In this document: positions 45,675-57,640 of the stretch, in pieces
Layout of the letters: the number at the start of each line of letters is the position of its first letter
Position numbering within the stretch: position 1 is the first letter of the stretch
DNA from: Trematomus loennbergii
Lineage: Eukaryota; Chordata; Actinopteri; Perciformes; Nototheniidae
Length of the DNA stretch: 64,000 nt
Assembly (NCBI GenBank): GCA_012861695.1
Contig: JAAOOA010000006.1
Span: 28,439,811 to 28,503,810, forward strand
Direction of reading: 5' to 3'
Position numbers and translations under genes: made by a program
Notes under the pieces: generated by a model
Told to the model about the DNA's origin: nothing
Database searches by the model: none
Seen by the model: the letters and a program-made list of their open reading frames with translations, nothing else

Positions 45675-47119
45675 TAAGACTGCAACAAACAAACGCTCCA
45701 ACATGCCTTAAAGGAGGAAGACAAAATTACAACTGAACCACTGTTTCCCCGAGCTGAAACATTTATAGAAATCCACACAAGTTTACACTGCACCTTGGAT
45801 TATTGTCTTTGTTGAAAAAATATTCATTATTATGTATATTATTATGTTACCGCGGTGAGGCCATCCACTGCCTGAATTTCGTTGTTTTTTAAATATCGTT
45901 TTTCTGGTAAAGATGGCCTTGAGTGAGGCGATGGTCGTGAAAGATAGGGGAGCGTAACCACGGTTCTGCACCAGGCAGCTCATGATACTGAAGACTTGTA
46001 AAGGGAGGGGTATTTAGTTGGTTGCATTCTGCATCCTCCCCACTAGATGGCACTAAATACCAAACACTAGAGCTCTAAGTAGTTCCCTGATACTTTCCAA
46101 ACACTATAAGTAAACACAATCTTTTATTGACATATAAATTAAACCTACAAAAATGTTCACAAAAAGACGATTATAGACATATTGACAATAGTATAAACCT
46201 TATATAGATCCTATTCTCAAACAATTCTCAGTACAGTCTTCATCAATCCATTTGAACCAATCCGCCACAAAGTACTTCATTCAATTAACCCCAAAACAAA
46301 TTATATATATCCCTGATCATGTGATAGAAAATTGAATAAAAGCATACAATATATATACTTTTAAAGGGGAGAGAGTCATTTAAAAACTCATCCCCTTCTA
46401 AGCTCCTGGAAGTCTCATGCAGTGCTGCCTCTCTGGAGGCTACCCAGAACTCAGCAGGCAGGCGGCAATCACAACCTATCAGCACGTCTGCTGCAAAACG
46501 ACGGGCAGAATACAAAGCAGTGGATCAGAGAGAAAATAAAATAAGGCAGAGATAGATTTATTTTCGTCCGTGTGGAGGTTAGAAGTTTGACTTTAGCCAA
46601 GTGGATTGCTTTTCTTGGCTGAGAACAACTACACTGCATGTCATGTTTTTTGCTGTGGCTGGTGAACTAGTCAAGTAGCCTTGTAGTTTTGCTGAAATTA
46701 TTTAGTTACCTTGCACGGCATACCCGCGACATTACAAAATCACAGAAGAATTGATAGGTCAAGCAAAAATCGATCTGGTCAGGCTACAAGTACTGTTATA
46801 CAGCAATGGCAGGTCATAAATTGTTTAACATAGATAATTCAACAGCATAGGTTACATCAGAAATTGAGAGTATCGTCTTTTGCCGACTGACTTCGCCAAG
46901 ATATTTATTGGCTAGTAGGAGCACTTGCAAAGTATTTTTAAGTTTCCAATGATGATCTTGTGTAAACAAACCATCTGGTGCTTCAGGCTAATTATTTAGA
47001 GGTCAGTCAGGGTTTCACCCACATCCAACTCATCCCATACTCCCAATGACTCACAGGGTGAATGCACTTTCACAATACCAGACTACAGTGGTTTGTGGTG
47101 TCTTAAAGCTGGTGCAAGT

Positions 47120-47215
<96 letters not shown>

Positions 47216-47945
47216 ATTTGTCATTACGATGCCCCTGGGGCAGAGCAGGACAGGATCTTCTAACAATCTGATTAGCCAGCTTTCATTTGATAGCCGCATG
47301 CAGCAGGCCCAGTGACCAAGCTAAAAACAGACATAACAGAGGGGAATAAAGGGGAAGCGGTAGTGCGTTTCAGGAGCAGTAAAGTTCCAGTCAAGTTTTT
47401 ATAGGTCATATGTAGCAGTAAGAATATCATAAATAAAGAGTTCCAACTCAAACGGTTGGCTATTAGAAATGTCCATTTCCCCCATAACTGAGTGACAAGC
47501 TCCTTCATTTCAGGTATTAGTAGTTGTGTGTGATAAATAAGGATATATTCAGCACTACCCTCACCAGGACAATTAAATTAGCTTTAGCAGAGGTCTAGGA
47601 TGTACAAGCAATGTTTATTTAAAAGATGACTCTTCTCTTCCTTCCTTTCTTCCTAAATACTTGCATATAGTAATTTTTTAAAAGAACACTTACACAATAC
47701 AATACATACCATATGAAAAACATGTTTTTTTCTAGCATTTACCGAAACCAATTACTGCCCACCAGCCTATGTTGTTTTTCACAGCAGTAGGCCGTTCTCT
47801 ATAACTCTGAAATAAAATGCCTCCGGTACTACTTAATGCAAATCCTGCAGTGAATCAGATATGGTGGTTCCACTGCAGCAATTTCTCATGTGTGAATAAG
47901 AATGGAGGCTTGGAGGATTGGTAGAAATCGATGGTCCTGATGGAG
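45675..47945. other. Unannotated intronic stretch
   Basis: AT-rich sequence with the GT microsatellite at 47118-47215. No genes or element ends are recognised. Confidence 0.5.
47118..47215 (+). repeat. GT microsatellite
   Basis: About 98 bp of (GT)n with one TCT interruption. Confidence 0.9.
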
Positions 47946-47949
47946 TTAA

Positions 47950-49076
47950 CCTGTTAAGCCCTGAGCCTGTTTTTCAGGTCTCAGGCTTGAAAATTACATT
48001 CCCAGAACAAATGACCATATCTTCCCTTCTAAAAGGGTTAAATTAATAATCTTTTTTCTCAAAGTAATGATAAACCTGTGAGTTGGATGTAGAAAAGTCA
48101 GAATCAATATAGATGTTTTTTATTTTAAAGACAATTCAGATTGAACATAGTAAAAAACTGTAAATTATAGTGTCCGTCCAAAAATTCTTTTTTACTTATA
48201 GTGAAAACTACCCTTGGATGATGGTAAGGTAGACTAAAAGCTTTAGGAATCCAAAGTACAACATATAATAAGTACCCTGTATCAAGATTGATGCAAAACA
48301 AGCGATATTTGACCTTTTTAGAGAGATTTAGCAAAAAGAAACCACTTCTGGGGTCATTTGGGTGGATTTTCCATATCTCTGGCCCCCCTTGCTCGATTTT
48401 GATGGTTGACACCTCTTTCTGACCGTTAGAGCCAATAGAAACGAAGGGGGAGTCCCCCACACACACTCATTGTGAAACGAAAAGGTGGGGGCTTCGCGCA
48501 TGTAATTTTGCATCAGAGTGAACCTATCTCTAGCTTTGACATCTGGAAACGGAAAAGCAGTTTTAATGCTTATGGATTATCAGAAATCATTTCAAAGGGA
48601 CACAGACACATTAGATTAACCTATGGATTAACTTCAGCAGCGTTTTTATCATTTTAATGCCATTGAAGACCACTTTGGAGAGACTACAGAGCCAAGGTAA
48701 AAATGTTAGCATTTTTAGCTACCTAGCGTCACCTGTTTTGATGTCCGTTTTTGCATATAACGTCGCAAATTTGTATAATTCAGTGATAATGTGGGTACCC
48801 ATCGATTCTGTGTCACCTCACGATGTGAAACGATGTCATGGATGTAGAGAAGAGATAAATAATAAGGTTTTGTGAGTGATTTTCGGTGCAGTAAGGTGTT
48901 AGCATTTTTCGCTCGTTGCTAATTCAGAGGCTCAGTGTTAGCATTGTGGGTTTTCTTTTGAAAAAAAAAAAATGATCAGTTAGATGAGTTTCTTCCCGTT
49001 ACATGGATATAAAACATTCATAGTTTATTAAATGAACATGCCCTCAGACATACCGGGGTCTCTCGGGCTTAACAGG
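47950..49076 (+). mobile_element. piggyBac-like non-autonomous element, copy P1 (1127 bp)
   Basis: The ends CCTGTTAAGCCC and GGGCTTAACAGG are perfect 12-bp inverted repeats flanked by TTAA at 47946-47949 and 49077-49080. TTAA plus a CC-initial terminus is the piggyBac pattern. Directly inside the left end, CCTGAGCCTG and CAGGTCTCAGG flank five Ts and can form a hairpin. Two related copies are at 51083-52343 and 55995-58285. No transposase is seen. Confidence 0.75.
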
Positions 49077-49275
49077 TTAACAGATTCATTTTGGAGAGAG
49101 AAGTTAAGACTTTTGCTGTGTGAAATGCTTTATTTTAGAAAGGCGATGTGTTGTAATGTGTTGTTTCAGTATTACTAGTTTGAATTGTTTATGTCTTGTG
49201 TGCTACACTTGTTATATTGTTTGTTGTGGGTTCAAACACATTTATTAAAGATCAATCCGTCGGTATGTTACTTAA

Positions 49276-50244
49276 AGTGGACCTATCATGCTATATTTAA
49301 ATGATATATTGTAGGGCCATACCTATATAAGGTATATTTATACGTTTCTGTTTTCAAAATACCAAACAGATCATGCATTTTAGCCATGCCTCATTTCGCT
49401 CTATGTGCTGTTTGCTGTCTACGGGGCTGATTCTGTGAGACCACGCCCCCCTTGCAGGAGAGGGTAGCCGTGCTCTGATCAAGTCAAGAGGGGGAGAAAA
49501 AAAGATCTTCGTCCTCCGTGTTTTATTATATTGTTATAGGCCTATAGAGTCGTTATTCATTTGTTTTAAAGCTCAATAAATAACAAGAAGACCTTTGACC
49601 GGCACTTTTCTAATTTTGTCCGGAAGATTAAACTTTAACGGACATCTTGACCGGCGAAAGAAACTGAAACTCTGCCGCACGGTCCCCTCGTTCCTTGGAA
49701 GAGGCGGAGAGGTGGGTGTTTGTCATCTGCTGGTGGACTAACCGGAGAGAATTACAGTGCTTGCCTCGACGGGGAGGAATTGCATTGAATTAAAGCAGCG
49801 GGAGCAAACGCTTGCCTCGGGGAGGGAGAAAAAAAGCCACAGCGGAGAATAAACAGAAGGGTAACCATGGTTACCATATGCGCGGGAAGTCTTCTTCGCT
49901 GCTTTTGTGGCAGACTACAGCGCCACTTACAGGCCTGGCATATGTACTACAGCGTCTCCAGCGCTTTCGAGCAGCAATGGCCGGCCGTGGTCCAACCCCA
50001 CATTCCCCTGATAGGTGGAGAGTTGGCCCAATAGCCGTAGCGCCACTTCTGTGACGTCATAGAAGTGTTTAAATCTGGATCAGTCTGTATCAGATCCGTT
50101 GCAGCCCCTTTTTTAGAGATTTGGGTATGGAGGAAAATAGAGAGGGTTGTGTTTTCTGACACTTGGTGAGTTCCCTGGAACACCGGGGACACATATTCAT
50201 GTATAAAAGACGTACAAAAGTGCATTTTGCATGATAGGTCCCCT
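49276..50244 (+). mobile_element. Kolobok/T2-like MITE, copy K3, complete (969 bp)
   Basis: TTAA at 49272-49275 and 50245-50248 flanks the ends AGTGGACCTATCATGC and GCATGATAGGTCCCCT. It is closely similar along its length to the copy at 1434-2389, including the interior block shared with the H2 MITEs (here about 49470-49970). Confidence 0.85.
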
Positions 50245-50315
50245 TTAACTGAACACATGATAAAACTAGAACAGTACTCCTAGAGTTCAGGTCTCGACCA
50301 AGGCTGTTTCCTTAA

Positions 50316-50695
50316 AGGTGGGGTAGGTAAGTTTGAGAAACCGGCTCGAGATACACTTTTTGTCATATTCCATGGAATGCTCTTAACATCCCGATAGCAA
50401 TGAATATCTTAAGTGCTTAGACAAAAAATCCATAAAATTTCATCTGTGGAAGCCGTAGTACAGTAAAAAGCACGACCCATCATTTTAGCCGGCCCGGCTA
50501 AAATAACTGGATGGCCTTACCTGCCTGTCAGCCTTCCATCTGTGCACAAACTTATCTCGTGCCCTCATTGGTCATGTGCGCGTTCGTGTGTGTTGGAGGA
50601 GGGGCTCTGTAAGGAAGTGGCAGATTTTTTCCGGCTGTGTATTTTCAAATTCTAGCGCACTCGAGCTGGTTTCTCCAAAATTACCTACCCCACCT
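50316..50695 (+). mobile_element. TTAA-flanked MITE, third family (380 bp)
   Basis: TTAA at 50312-50315 and 50696-50699 flanks the inverted ends AGGTGGGGTAGGTAA and TTACCTACCCCACCT, followed by GAGAAACC on one side and GGTTTCTC on the other. Kolobok-like or piggyBac-like by its target; non-coding. Confidence 0.8.
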
Positions 50696-51462
50696 TTAAG
50701 TAAAGCTTTTTAAGTTTTTTTCACCACCGTCTTTAAGCAATCTCAATAACTAATTTCAACCTTCTAGAAGTCGTGTTAACTGCCAAAACATCCAGGTGTT
50801 ATCCTTTTACTTTGCCATTGTCATATATAATGGTTATAGGCCTGAAATAAACAATTCAAATGATGAGGATATAAATGATTGTATTATATTTAAATATTTT
50901 ACTTGATGAAATATATTTGTAAACTATATGCATTATAATCCACTTAGAGCTAGTTTAAAAAAAGTTCATATTTTCCTTTCTTCCGTCTGTTTTCTATTGC
51001 CCTTGATACATCAAGTTTTTTGCTAAATCTAAGTTTGACAAGATTTGATTTAAAAACATTGTCATTTATGTTAGCCCATTCACCTGTTTAGCCCTGAGCC
51101 TGTTTTTCAGGTCTCAGGCTCGAAAATGACATTCCCATAACAAATGACCATATCTTCCCTTCTAAAAGGGTTAAATTAATAATCTTTTTTCTCAAAGTAA
51201 TGATAAACGTGTGAGTTGGACGTAGAAAAGTCAGAATCAATATAGATGTTTTTTATTTTAAAGAAAATTCAGATTGTAAATTATAGTGTCCGTCCAAAGA
51301 TTATTTTTTACTTATAGTGAAAACTACCCTTGAATGATGGTAAGGTAGACTAAAAGCTTTAGGAATCCAAAGTACAACATATAATAAGTACCCTGTATCA
51401 AGATTGATGCAAAACAAGTGACATTTGACCTTTTTAGAGAGGTTTAGCAAAAAAAATTCCAC

Positions 51463-52100
51463 TGCGTTACATTATGTGATCCAACTGAACCGAATCTCCC
51501 TGCAGATGTAACTTACAGGCGAATACAGTGATGTCCTCTCACAGTACCATGGAAAAGTGAAAGTGACCAGAGAGGAGTGATGATTGGTTAACGCGGGTAA
51601 CATTTCAGGGTAAGCCAATCAGAGACAGAGTTGGGCGGGTCTTGCTTTATGGGGAAAATACACAGACACACAAACACTTGCTAACACACACACATACACG
51701 GCAACGCCCACCACCAGCACACACACAATGGCAGATGCAAGTATCAGCGAGAGCAGCAGCGCATTTACAACTTGGATATATAACCACTATTTTCAATTTG
51801 TGGGGATAAAGGACGCAAAAAATATTACGGTCAAATGTAAACTGTGTGCAGGACAGAAAGCATTGTCCACATCGAATAACAGCAATGCCAATCTCCTGAA
51901 GCACCTAACTAATGTACATGGGGCTATGCCACAGAACAACACAAAAACTTGTATTTTTATTGTTATTATTTTTAAAGTAAAGTAACTTGTTACTAGTTAC
52001 TTTTATAATTTAGTAACTAATAAAGTAACTAGTTACTTTTTTGAGAGCAGTAACTATAACTATTACTAGTTACTTTTTAAAAGTAACTTGCCCAACACTG
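51463..52100 (+). mobile_element. Internally deleted hAT with BED-finger frame
   Basis: The right end AAGTAACTTGCCCAACACTG is a hAT terminus (complement CAGTGTTGGGC), preceded by many ACTAGTTACTTTT-like sub-terminal repeats. The left terminus is missing. It contains the frame 51728-51985. Confidence 0.7.
51728..51985 (+). CDS. BED zinc-finger-only protein from a hAT transposase
   Basis: The 85-codon frame from ATG 51728 encodes a BED-type zinc finger, the DNA-binding head of hAT transposases. It opens MADASISESSSAFTTWIY, followed by VKCKLC with the paired cysteines, then LLKHLTNVH with the paired histidines at BED spacing. After the finger the frame runs into the 3' end of the element (NNTKTCIFIV) and stops. 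The catalytic domain and dimerisation domain are gone. If expressed, it could bind hAT ends without cutting them; that is inference. There is no evidence of transcription. Confidence 0.6.
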   Translation: MADASISESSSAFTTWIYNHYFQFVGIKDAKNITVKCKLCAGQKALSTSNNSNANLLKHLTNVHGAMPQNNTKTCIFIVIIFKVK

Positions 52101-53330
52101 TTTATGAGTGAATTTCAGTACAGTAATCTGTTAGCATTTTTCCCTCGTTGCTAATTCAGAGGCTGAGCGTTAGCATTGTGGCTTTTATTTTGAAAAAAAA
52201 AAAAAAGATCAGTTAGATGAGTTTCTTCCCGTTACATGGATATAAAACATTCATAGTTTATTAAATGAACATGCCCTCAGACACTGTTTCCTGCAAGATG
52301 TTGCAGGAGGGCCCCGGTACCGGGGTCTCTCGGGCTAAACAGGTTAAGAATTTTTACTGAAAAAAGCATCATAATGTCAAGTCATTATCTGATAGCTCTG
52401 AAATTCAACTAACGCTAACCAGGTCTTCTACTGTGGTTTCAACTACCATTAGTTTTACTAAATGTGGCATTAAGAGTGACCAAGGAATAGAAGGCATTAA
52501 TGCTCAATCACATCTTTTTTCTGGATATCAGCCGATAACAATCTGCAACTCATCAGTCTGGTTATAGTTGAATTATTTTCTAACAGTTTTGGGTCAAAGA
52601 AGTTGCTAGATGGACTAGCCTTACTTGATAAATGGGCAAACGTTGATATGTGTGTTGTGCTGTTTTTCCATATTCCTTATGGCAAACCGACAACAAACTA
52701 ACAGAACTCACCAAAAGCATATTTATCTTTATTTCATGTATTTGGCCACTTGGGGGCAGTGCAACAAGTTGCTAACCAAATAGACATATTATCACCTTAT
52801 GTATTTGATGTGACAAATGTGTTTGAGAACGGTCGCTTGAAGACTTGAGACCGAGGCATATACAGTATGTACTGAGCAGGGCTTGTGATTTAGTGTTCTC
52901 TCGGGACTTTATAAAAACTGCTTCTGAATTATCTCAAAGAAATTCTATAATTTCTGTGTTTCAGAAATGTATCAAGAGCTTAAATAAGACAATTATTGGT
53001 TTAACTTGTTTTCTTCTTAAGGAAACAATGTAAGAAAAAGCCAGATATTCACAGAAGAGCTGTACCCGATCTGATTTTCTAGACATCTCTGTGTTTTGTC
53101 AGCAACTGTTTTGTTGATGTGAGCGGCTCCGTCTCCATGCACACTTTAGCGCTGCATCTCTCTCTCCGCCCTCCCTCCAGCGACACACACATCCTCTTTC
53201 TCCTCCTCTTCCTTTCATTCACACATTCTCTCCCTATCCTCCTCCCTTTTTCTGCCCGCCTGCTCCTTACCGTTTCTCCTCTACCCTCTCCTCCCTCTCC
53301 CTCTCTCTCCGCTCCTCGCTCCCCTCCTAC

Positions 53331-53479
53331 CGTTTGGACTGCAGCAGTCTCTCCTCAGCGTCCTGCCTTTCTCTCAGCAGCCTCTGCAGGTGAAGGATCT
53401 CCCTCTGGTAGGAAGCTGTCCTCCCCTCCGCTGCCTCCTCCAACCCTGCCAGCCTGGTTGACGCTTGGCTCCGGTACAC
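53331..53479 (-). CDS. Penultimate coding exon of an unrecognised coiled-coil protein
   Basis: The acceptor TGTGCAG precedes 53479; the donor GTAGGA (moderate) starts at 53330. The 149-nt exon enters in phase 0 and leaves in phase 2. It encodes VYRSQASTRLAGLEEAAEGR, then YQREILHLQRLLRERQDAEE and LLQSKR, with a strong heptad pattern of Leu/Ile and many E, R and Q. The next exon in phase and register is 13889-14021. Similar helices occur in centrosomal scaffold proteins, but I cannot identify the gene. Earlier exons are expected to the right, beyond the window; none is recognised up to 64000. Confidence 0.65.
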
Positions 53480-53833
53480 CTGCACATACAAACACACATA
53501 AACACACAGGAATGAGATGTGGAGTGTTGCTATGAAGGAGGAGGATTTCCATGAAGGACAGCGCAGCAGAGACAACTGGAGTGGAGGAGGGGGAGTCACA
53601 CACATTGGAACAAGGTGAGGAACGACACACACACACTAAAACTGCAGATCTTCTGTGGAAACGCTGGTGTGGCTGCATCTGTATGTCTAAGGGCTTATTT
53701 GTTTGGGTGTGTGTGCAGCCAATGACAGTTCTAGACCGGAGTTTAAGTCGTTGTATCAGCAGATCAGCAGCTGTTGAGCTGCGGACAGTTCAGAACTACT
53801 GCAGTTAGTGCAACACACACACACACACACACA

Positions 53834-53900
<67 letters not shown>

Positions 53901-53905
53901 ACACA

Positions 53906-53951
<46 letters not shown>

Positions 53952-53952
53952 A

Positions 53953-54030
<78 letters not shown>

Positions 54031-55301
54031 ATACAAGTGGCCTACATGTTTCCTGTTATACGGACTAGTTACCTCAGTTCATGCAAAATAACAGCCTTGT
54101 CAATAAAGTCAATAAAGCAATAGAAGGGCAATTCAATTAATGAAAGAATAAAAGAAAGAAAACACTGATTAAGATGCACAAAATAGAAACAGAGAGGGTG
54201 GATTTTGCTGCTCTGCAGTTAGAGATGTATTCATGGGAAAAACAAGGTCTGTCTGAGGACAAATGCTGTGTGTGCCTGAACTCTGTGTGTAGGAGTATAT
54301 CACTGTCTGCTGGATAAAGGGTAACACAAACAAGTTGTTTTGACCCTTTACTCTGAATAATTATGGATTCTCAAGTAGCCGGGCTTGTCTGGATATGACT
54401 CCGAGATATTTTGTACTGGAGCAGTTAGTCTTGTGTTGTATTACTTGTTATATATTTAATATCTATTCCAGCCTATTCCTTCTTTCTATCTAGTAATGAT
54501 GATACCAGATGAGGTGAGCTGTAATTATCTATAGAGATAATGTACACACAGCACATTTGACCCCCGACTGATCCTGTCTATTGTACCCAGAAAGCAACAG
54601 GGAGCAACCACCAAGCACTGAAAACATGGCTTCTCTTTGTAGAGCTTTTATCACAAAACTGCCAACAGATATCAAATGCTTTTTTCTTAGTCAACGAATC
54701 ACAACCAAGGAGACATTCATGGTAACATAAGTGCCACATTAGTGCATCAGGTAGATTAAATGAATAGTTGAGTGAATTACTTTTCTCATCTAAATGACTC
54801 TAGTCCTATTAGTGTTGTGTGTGAATGACTTGTTAAAAATCCTCTGGAATGTCATGATTAACTTTATTACCTCTTCCATGAGTAAAAACAATGTTATTGC
54901 CCTTTATCTATACATTTCCTTAAGGTTTTAGTTTTAAATACATGCACTTGTAATTGCAGTTTTGTAATTCCTACACATTTTCCACGTTTCTTTTAAAGAG
55001 CTTCGATTATGTTTTCAGGGTTTTCCCTTTCCTGTAGTGTTTCATTTAGGTTTCTTTGCATGTAAATGATCTGCAAAGGCTAAAATCCCAAAGCTCACTC
55101 CAAAAGGAGTCGACCAATCACAACAGAGACAGCCAGCTAACCAATCAGAGCAGACAGAGGGTGAAAAGAGGTGCTGCAACACAGGCAATATGAGAAAAAT
55201 AAAGAGCTTTTGGAACATTAAAGCATGGAGACATGTCACAGTAGAAAAGTTCAATTATGAAACCTGAAATTAAGCATATAAGGGCGACTTCATTCTTAAT
55301 T
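53480..55301. other. Upstream intron of coiled-coil gene
   Basis: Contains the CA microsatellite (53813-54028). The rest is AT-rich with no recognised features. Confidence 0.5.
53813..54028 (+). repeat. CA microsatellite, about 216 bp
   Basis: (CA)n with several ACC interruptions. The Cys-Val and Thr-His repeat frames over it are artefacts. It lies 334 bp from the coding exon at 53331-53479. Confidence 0.95.
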
Positions 55302-55977
55302 AGGCGCTTTCACACCGCAGTACTTTTCCCACTTTAGTTCCAATATAGTTCCGAAATGTTGCGTTCACACCAAAAAAATCCAGAACTAAAATGAGTTCAT
55401 GAGAACCTTTTCACCCCCTTTTCCGTCCCTGCTAGAGAGCAGGGACTTTCGTGGGAGAAAAAGGTTCCTATGTCTAATTGGCTGGGCGGAATGCAAACCA
55501 CGCCCCGTAAAACTCCCAACAAGTTTTGTGAAGCCGCCATTTTATTATCTTCACATTAGCATTATTAGCATTAGCCCAGCGCACAAACGCAGAGAGACTA
55601 ACTTATGGCAACACAAAAGAAAACATGGGAGCGGTGGAGATGAGGAGGTGTCGGCGTTCTGGCGATTTACTTGGAAGGCTTCAGTAGAAGCTGCTGGGAG
55701 TCCCAGCAGCTTCTACTGAAGCCAGTCCCCAACTCCGGGGACTTCCGGCCGCGGACTTCGGGTGGCAGTATACGCCGTGAAGTTGTTTGCGGCCTGCCAG
55801 TAAACCCAAAGCAGAAGAAGAAGAAGTGACGTCAGCGGCTTCATTTGCCTAATCCTCCCCCAGGGACTTATTCCGGTGTGAACGCGATCTGTACTTAGTT
55901 CATGAGAACTAAAGAGTTCTCATGAACTAAGTTCTCATGAACCTTTGTGGGAAAAGTACTGCGGTGTGAAAGCGCCT
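55302..55977 (+). mobile_element. PIF/Harbinger MITE, H1 family, copy with perfect ends (676 bp)
   Basis: The inverted ends start AGGCGCTTTCACACCGCAGT and are identical over 31 bp. Internal blocks match 29728-30361, including the 47-nt palindrome (55677-55723). The flanks (ATT and CTT) do not form a clean duplication. Confidence 0.85.
55677..55723. repeat. Perfect 47-nt palindrome, second copy
   Basis: Identical in arms and centre to 30106-30152. Confidence 0.95.
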
Positions 55978-56525
55978 CTTGACCCCTGCCTTAGCCTCTT
56001 AAGCCCTGAGCCTGTTTTTCAGGTCTCAGGCTCGAAAATGACATTCCCAGAACAAATGACCATATCTTCCCTTCTAAAAGGGTTAAATTAATAATCTTTA
56101 TTCTCAAAGTAATGATAAACCTGTGAGTTGGATGTAGAAAAGTCAGAATCAATATAGATGTTTTTTATTTTAAAGAAAATTCAGATTTTACATAGTAAAA
56201 AACTGTAAATTATAGTGTCCGTCCAAAAATTATTTTTTACTTATAGTGAAAACTACCCTTGGATGATGGGTTAGTAGACTAAAAGCTTTAGGAATCCAAA
56301 GTACAACATATAATAAGTACCCTGTATCAAGATTGATGCAAAACAAGTGAAATTTGACCTTTTTAGAGAGATTTAGCCAAAAACCCCCACTTCTGGGGTC
56401 ATTTGGGTGGATTTGACCTATCTCTGGCCCCCTTGCTCGATTTTGATGAATGAAATCTCTTTATAACCGCTAGAGCCAATGGAATCGAGGGAAAGTTATA
56501 TACACACCAAAACGTTAACAAATAG

Positions 56526-57640
56526 AAGTCCCTCCCCTTCCGGTGGACCTCCATGGGACCTTATTTCGGAAAAATTATGTATTGAAGTCAATGGAGAGAG
56601 AAAGATTATCTTTCGATCCCGTTTGAATTGTGCCACGAATTACACATATGATGTTTGTCAATTTAAAAGATAATTTTGCAAGTCAAAAAAAAAAAATGTG
56701 TCGTAAAACTGTGAAGTAACACATTTGTTTGTGTGAAACGCTCAATGAACTACATCTCTGGTCAACAACACACGTCACCAAGATGGCCGTCACTACTGTC
56801 TTGTCAACAAACGACCCTCACTATCACCACAATGAAACACGTCCTGAAGAATGTCATGCAAAGCTGCCTGCCTGCCTTCCTTTGATTCTCTCTGAACTGC
56901 CTGGTCGTTTTAATGTTTAATGTCAACCATTTGTGCAGATAGCATGAAGTAGAGAAGATCGATGCTAACGTTAGCGTTAGCATTTCTCCCCGGGCTTAAA
57001 TGGTGTATTATAGAATGATCACACCGGTGACAGTACTATTCAAAGGGTTCACGAAATATGACTACTACTCTTACTGTTTAACATTTTGGGTTACTTAATG
57101 TTACTTCATGTTAAGGCTAATAAAAATGACAAGGCTGTAATGCTAACTAACGTGCTAGCTACTAGCTAGGTAGCTAACTTGATCACACACTCCTCTTTCA
57201 TCAGACGGGAAGCGAAAGAACGAGCAAGACCCATTGCTGGTATAATAACAACCTGGTACTAAGCACACAGGCATCTTGTTAAAGTTATCTTATCTTAGCC
57301 AGCGCCATATAGATAGATTATCTATATGGCGCTGATCGTATATACGGTATTATACTATATCGTAGTGTCTCAATTGTGACATCACTTACGCGACTCTGGG
57401 ATTTGTAGTCTTTCTAGTTCGTATTTTTCATAGTCTTATATTTCAACAGTTTTACGACAAACTGTGACTTTTTTGACATGGAAATGATTTTTTAAGATTG
57501 ACAAACATCATATGTGTAATTCATGGCACAATTCAAACGGGATCGAAAGATAAGTTTTCTCTCCCCATTGACTTCAATGCATAATTTTTCCGAAATAAGG
57601 TCCCATACCCCGGAAGTAAGGGAGGGACTTCGCCACTCTA
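56526..57640. mobile_element. Foldback element F, copy 2
   Basis: Inverted arms of about 140-190 bp (56526-56715 and about 57430-57640) share blocks such as GGGACCTTATTTCGGAAAAA and TTACACATATGATGTTTG. Because the arms are inverted, the same short peptide frame appears on both strands. The spacer includes a perfect 35-nt hairpin (57300-57334). A related copy is at 27392-28395. Confidence 0.75.
57300..57334. repeat. Perfect hairpin, 16-bp arms
   Basis: CAGCGCCATATAGATA and its exact complement around the loop GAT. Confidence 0.95.

Larger units (their letters stand above)
51083..52343 (+). mobile_element. piggyBac-like element, copy P2, interrupted by a hAT
   Basis: The left end CCTGTTTAGCCC (flank TTCA) and right end GGGCTAAACAGG (flank TTAA at 52344-52347) match copy P1. 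The middle, corresponding to about 48340-48870 of P1, is missing and a hAT fragment (51463-52100) stands in its place. Confidence 0.75.

Noticed and set aside
53756..54091. Cys-Val and Thr-His repeat frames on both strands
   Set aside because: Artefacts of the CA microsatellite; open in many frames at once.
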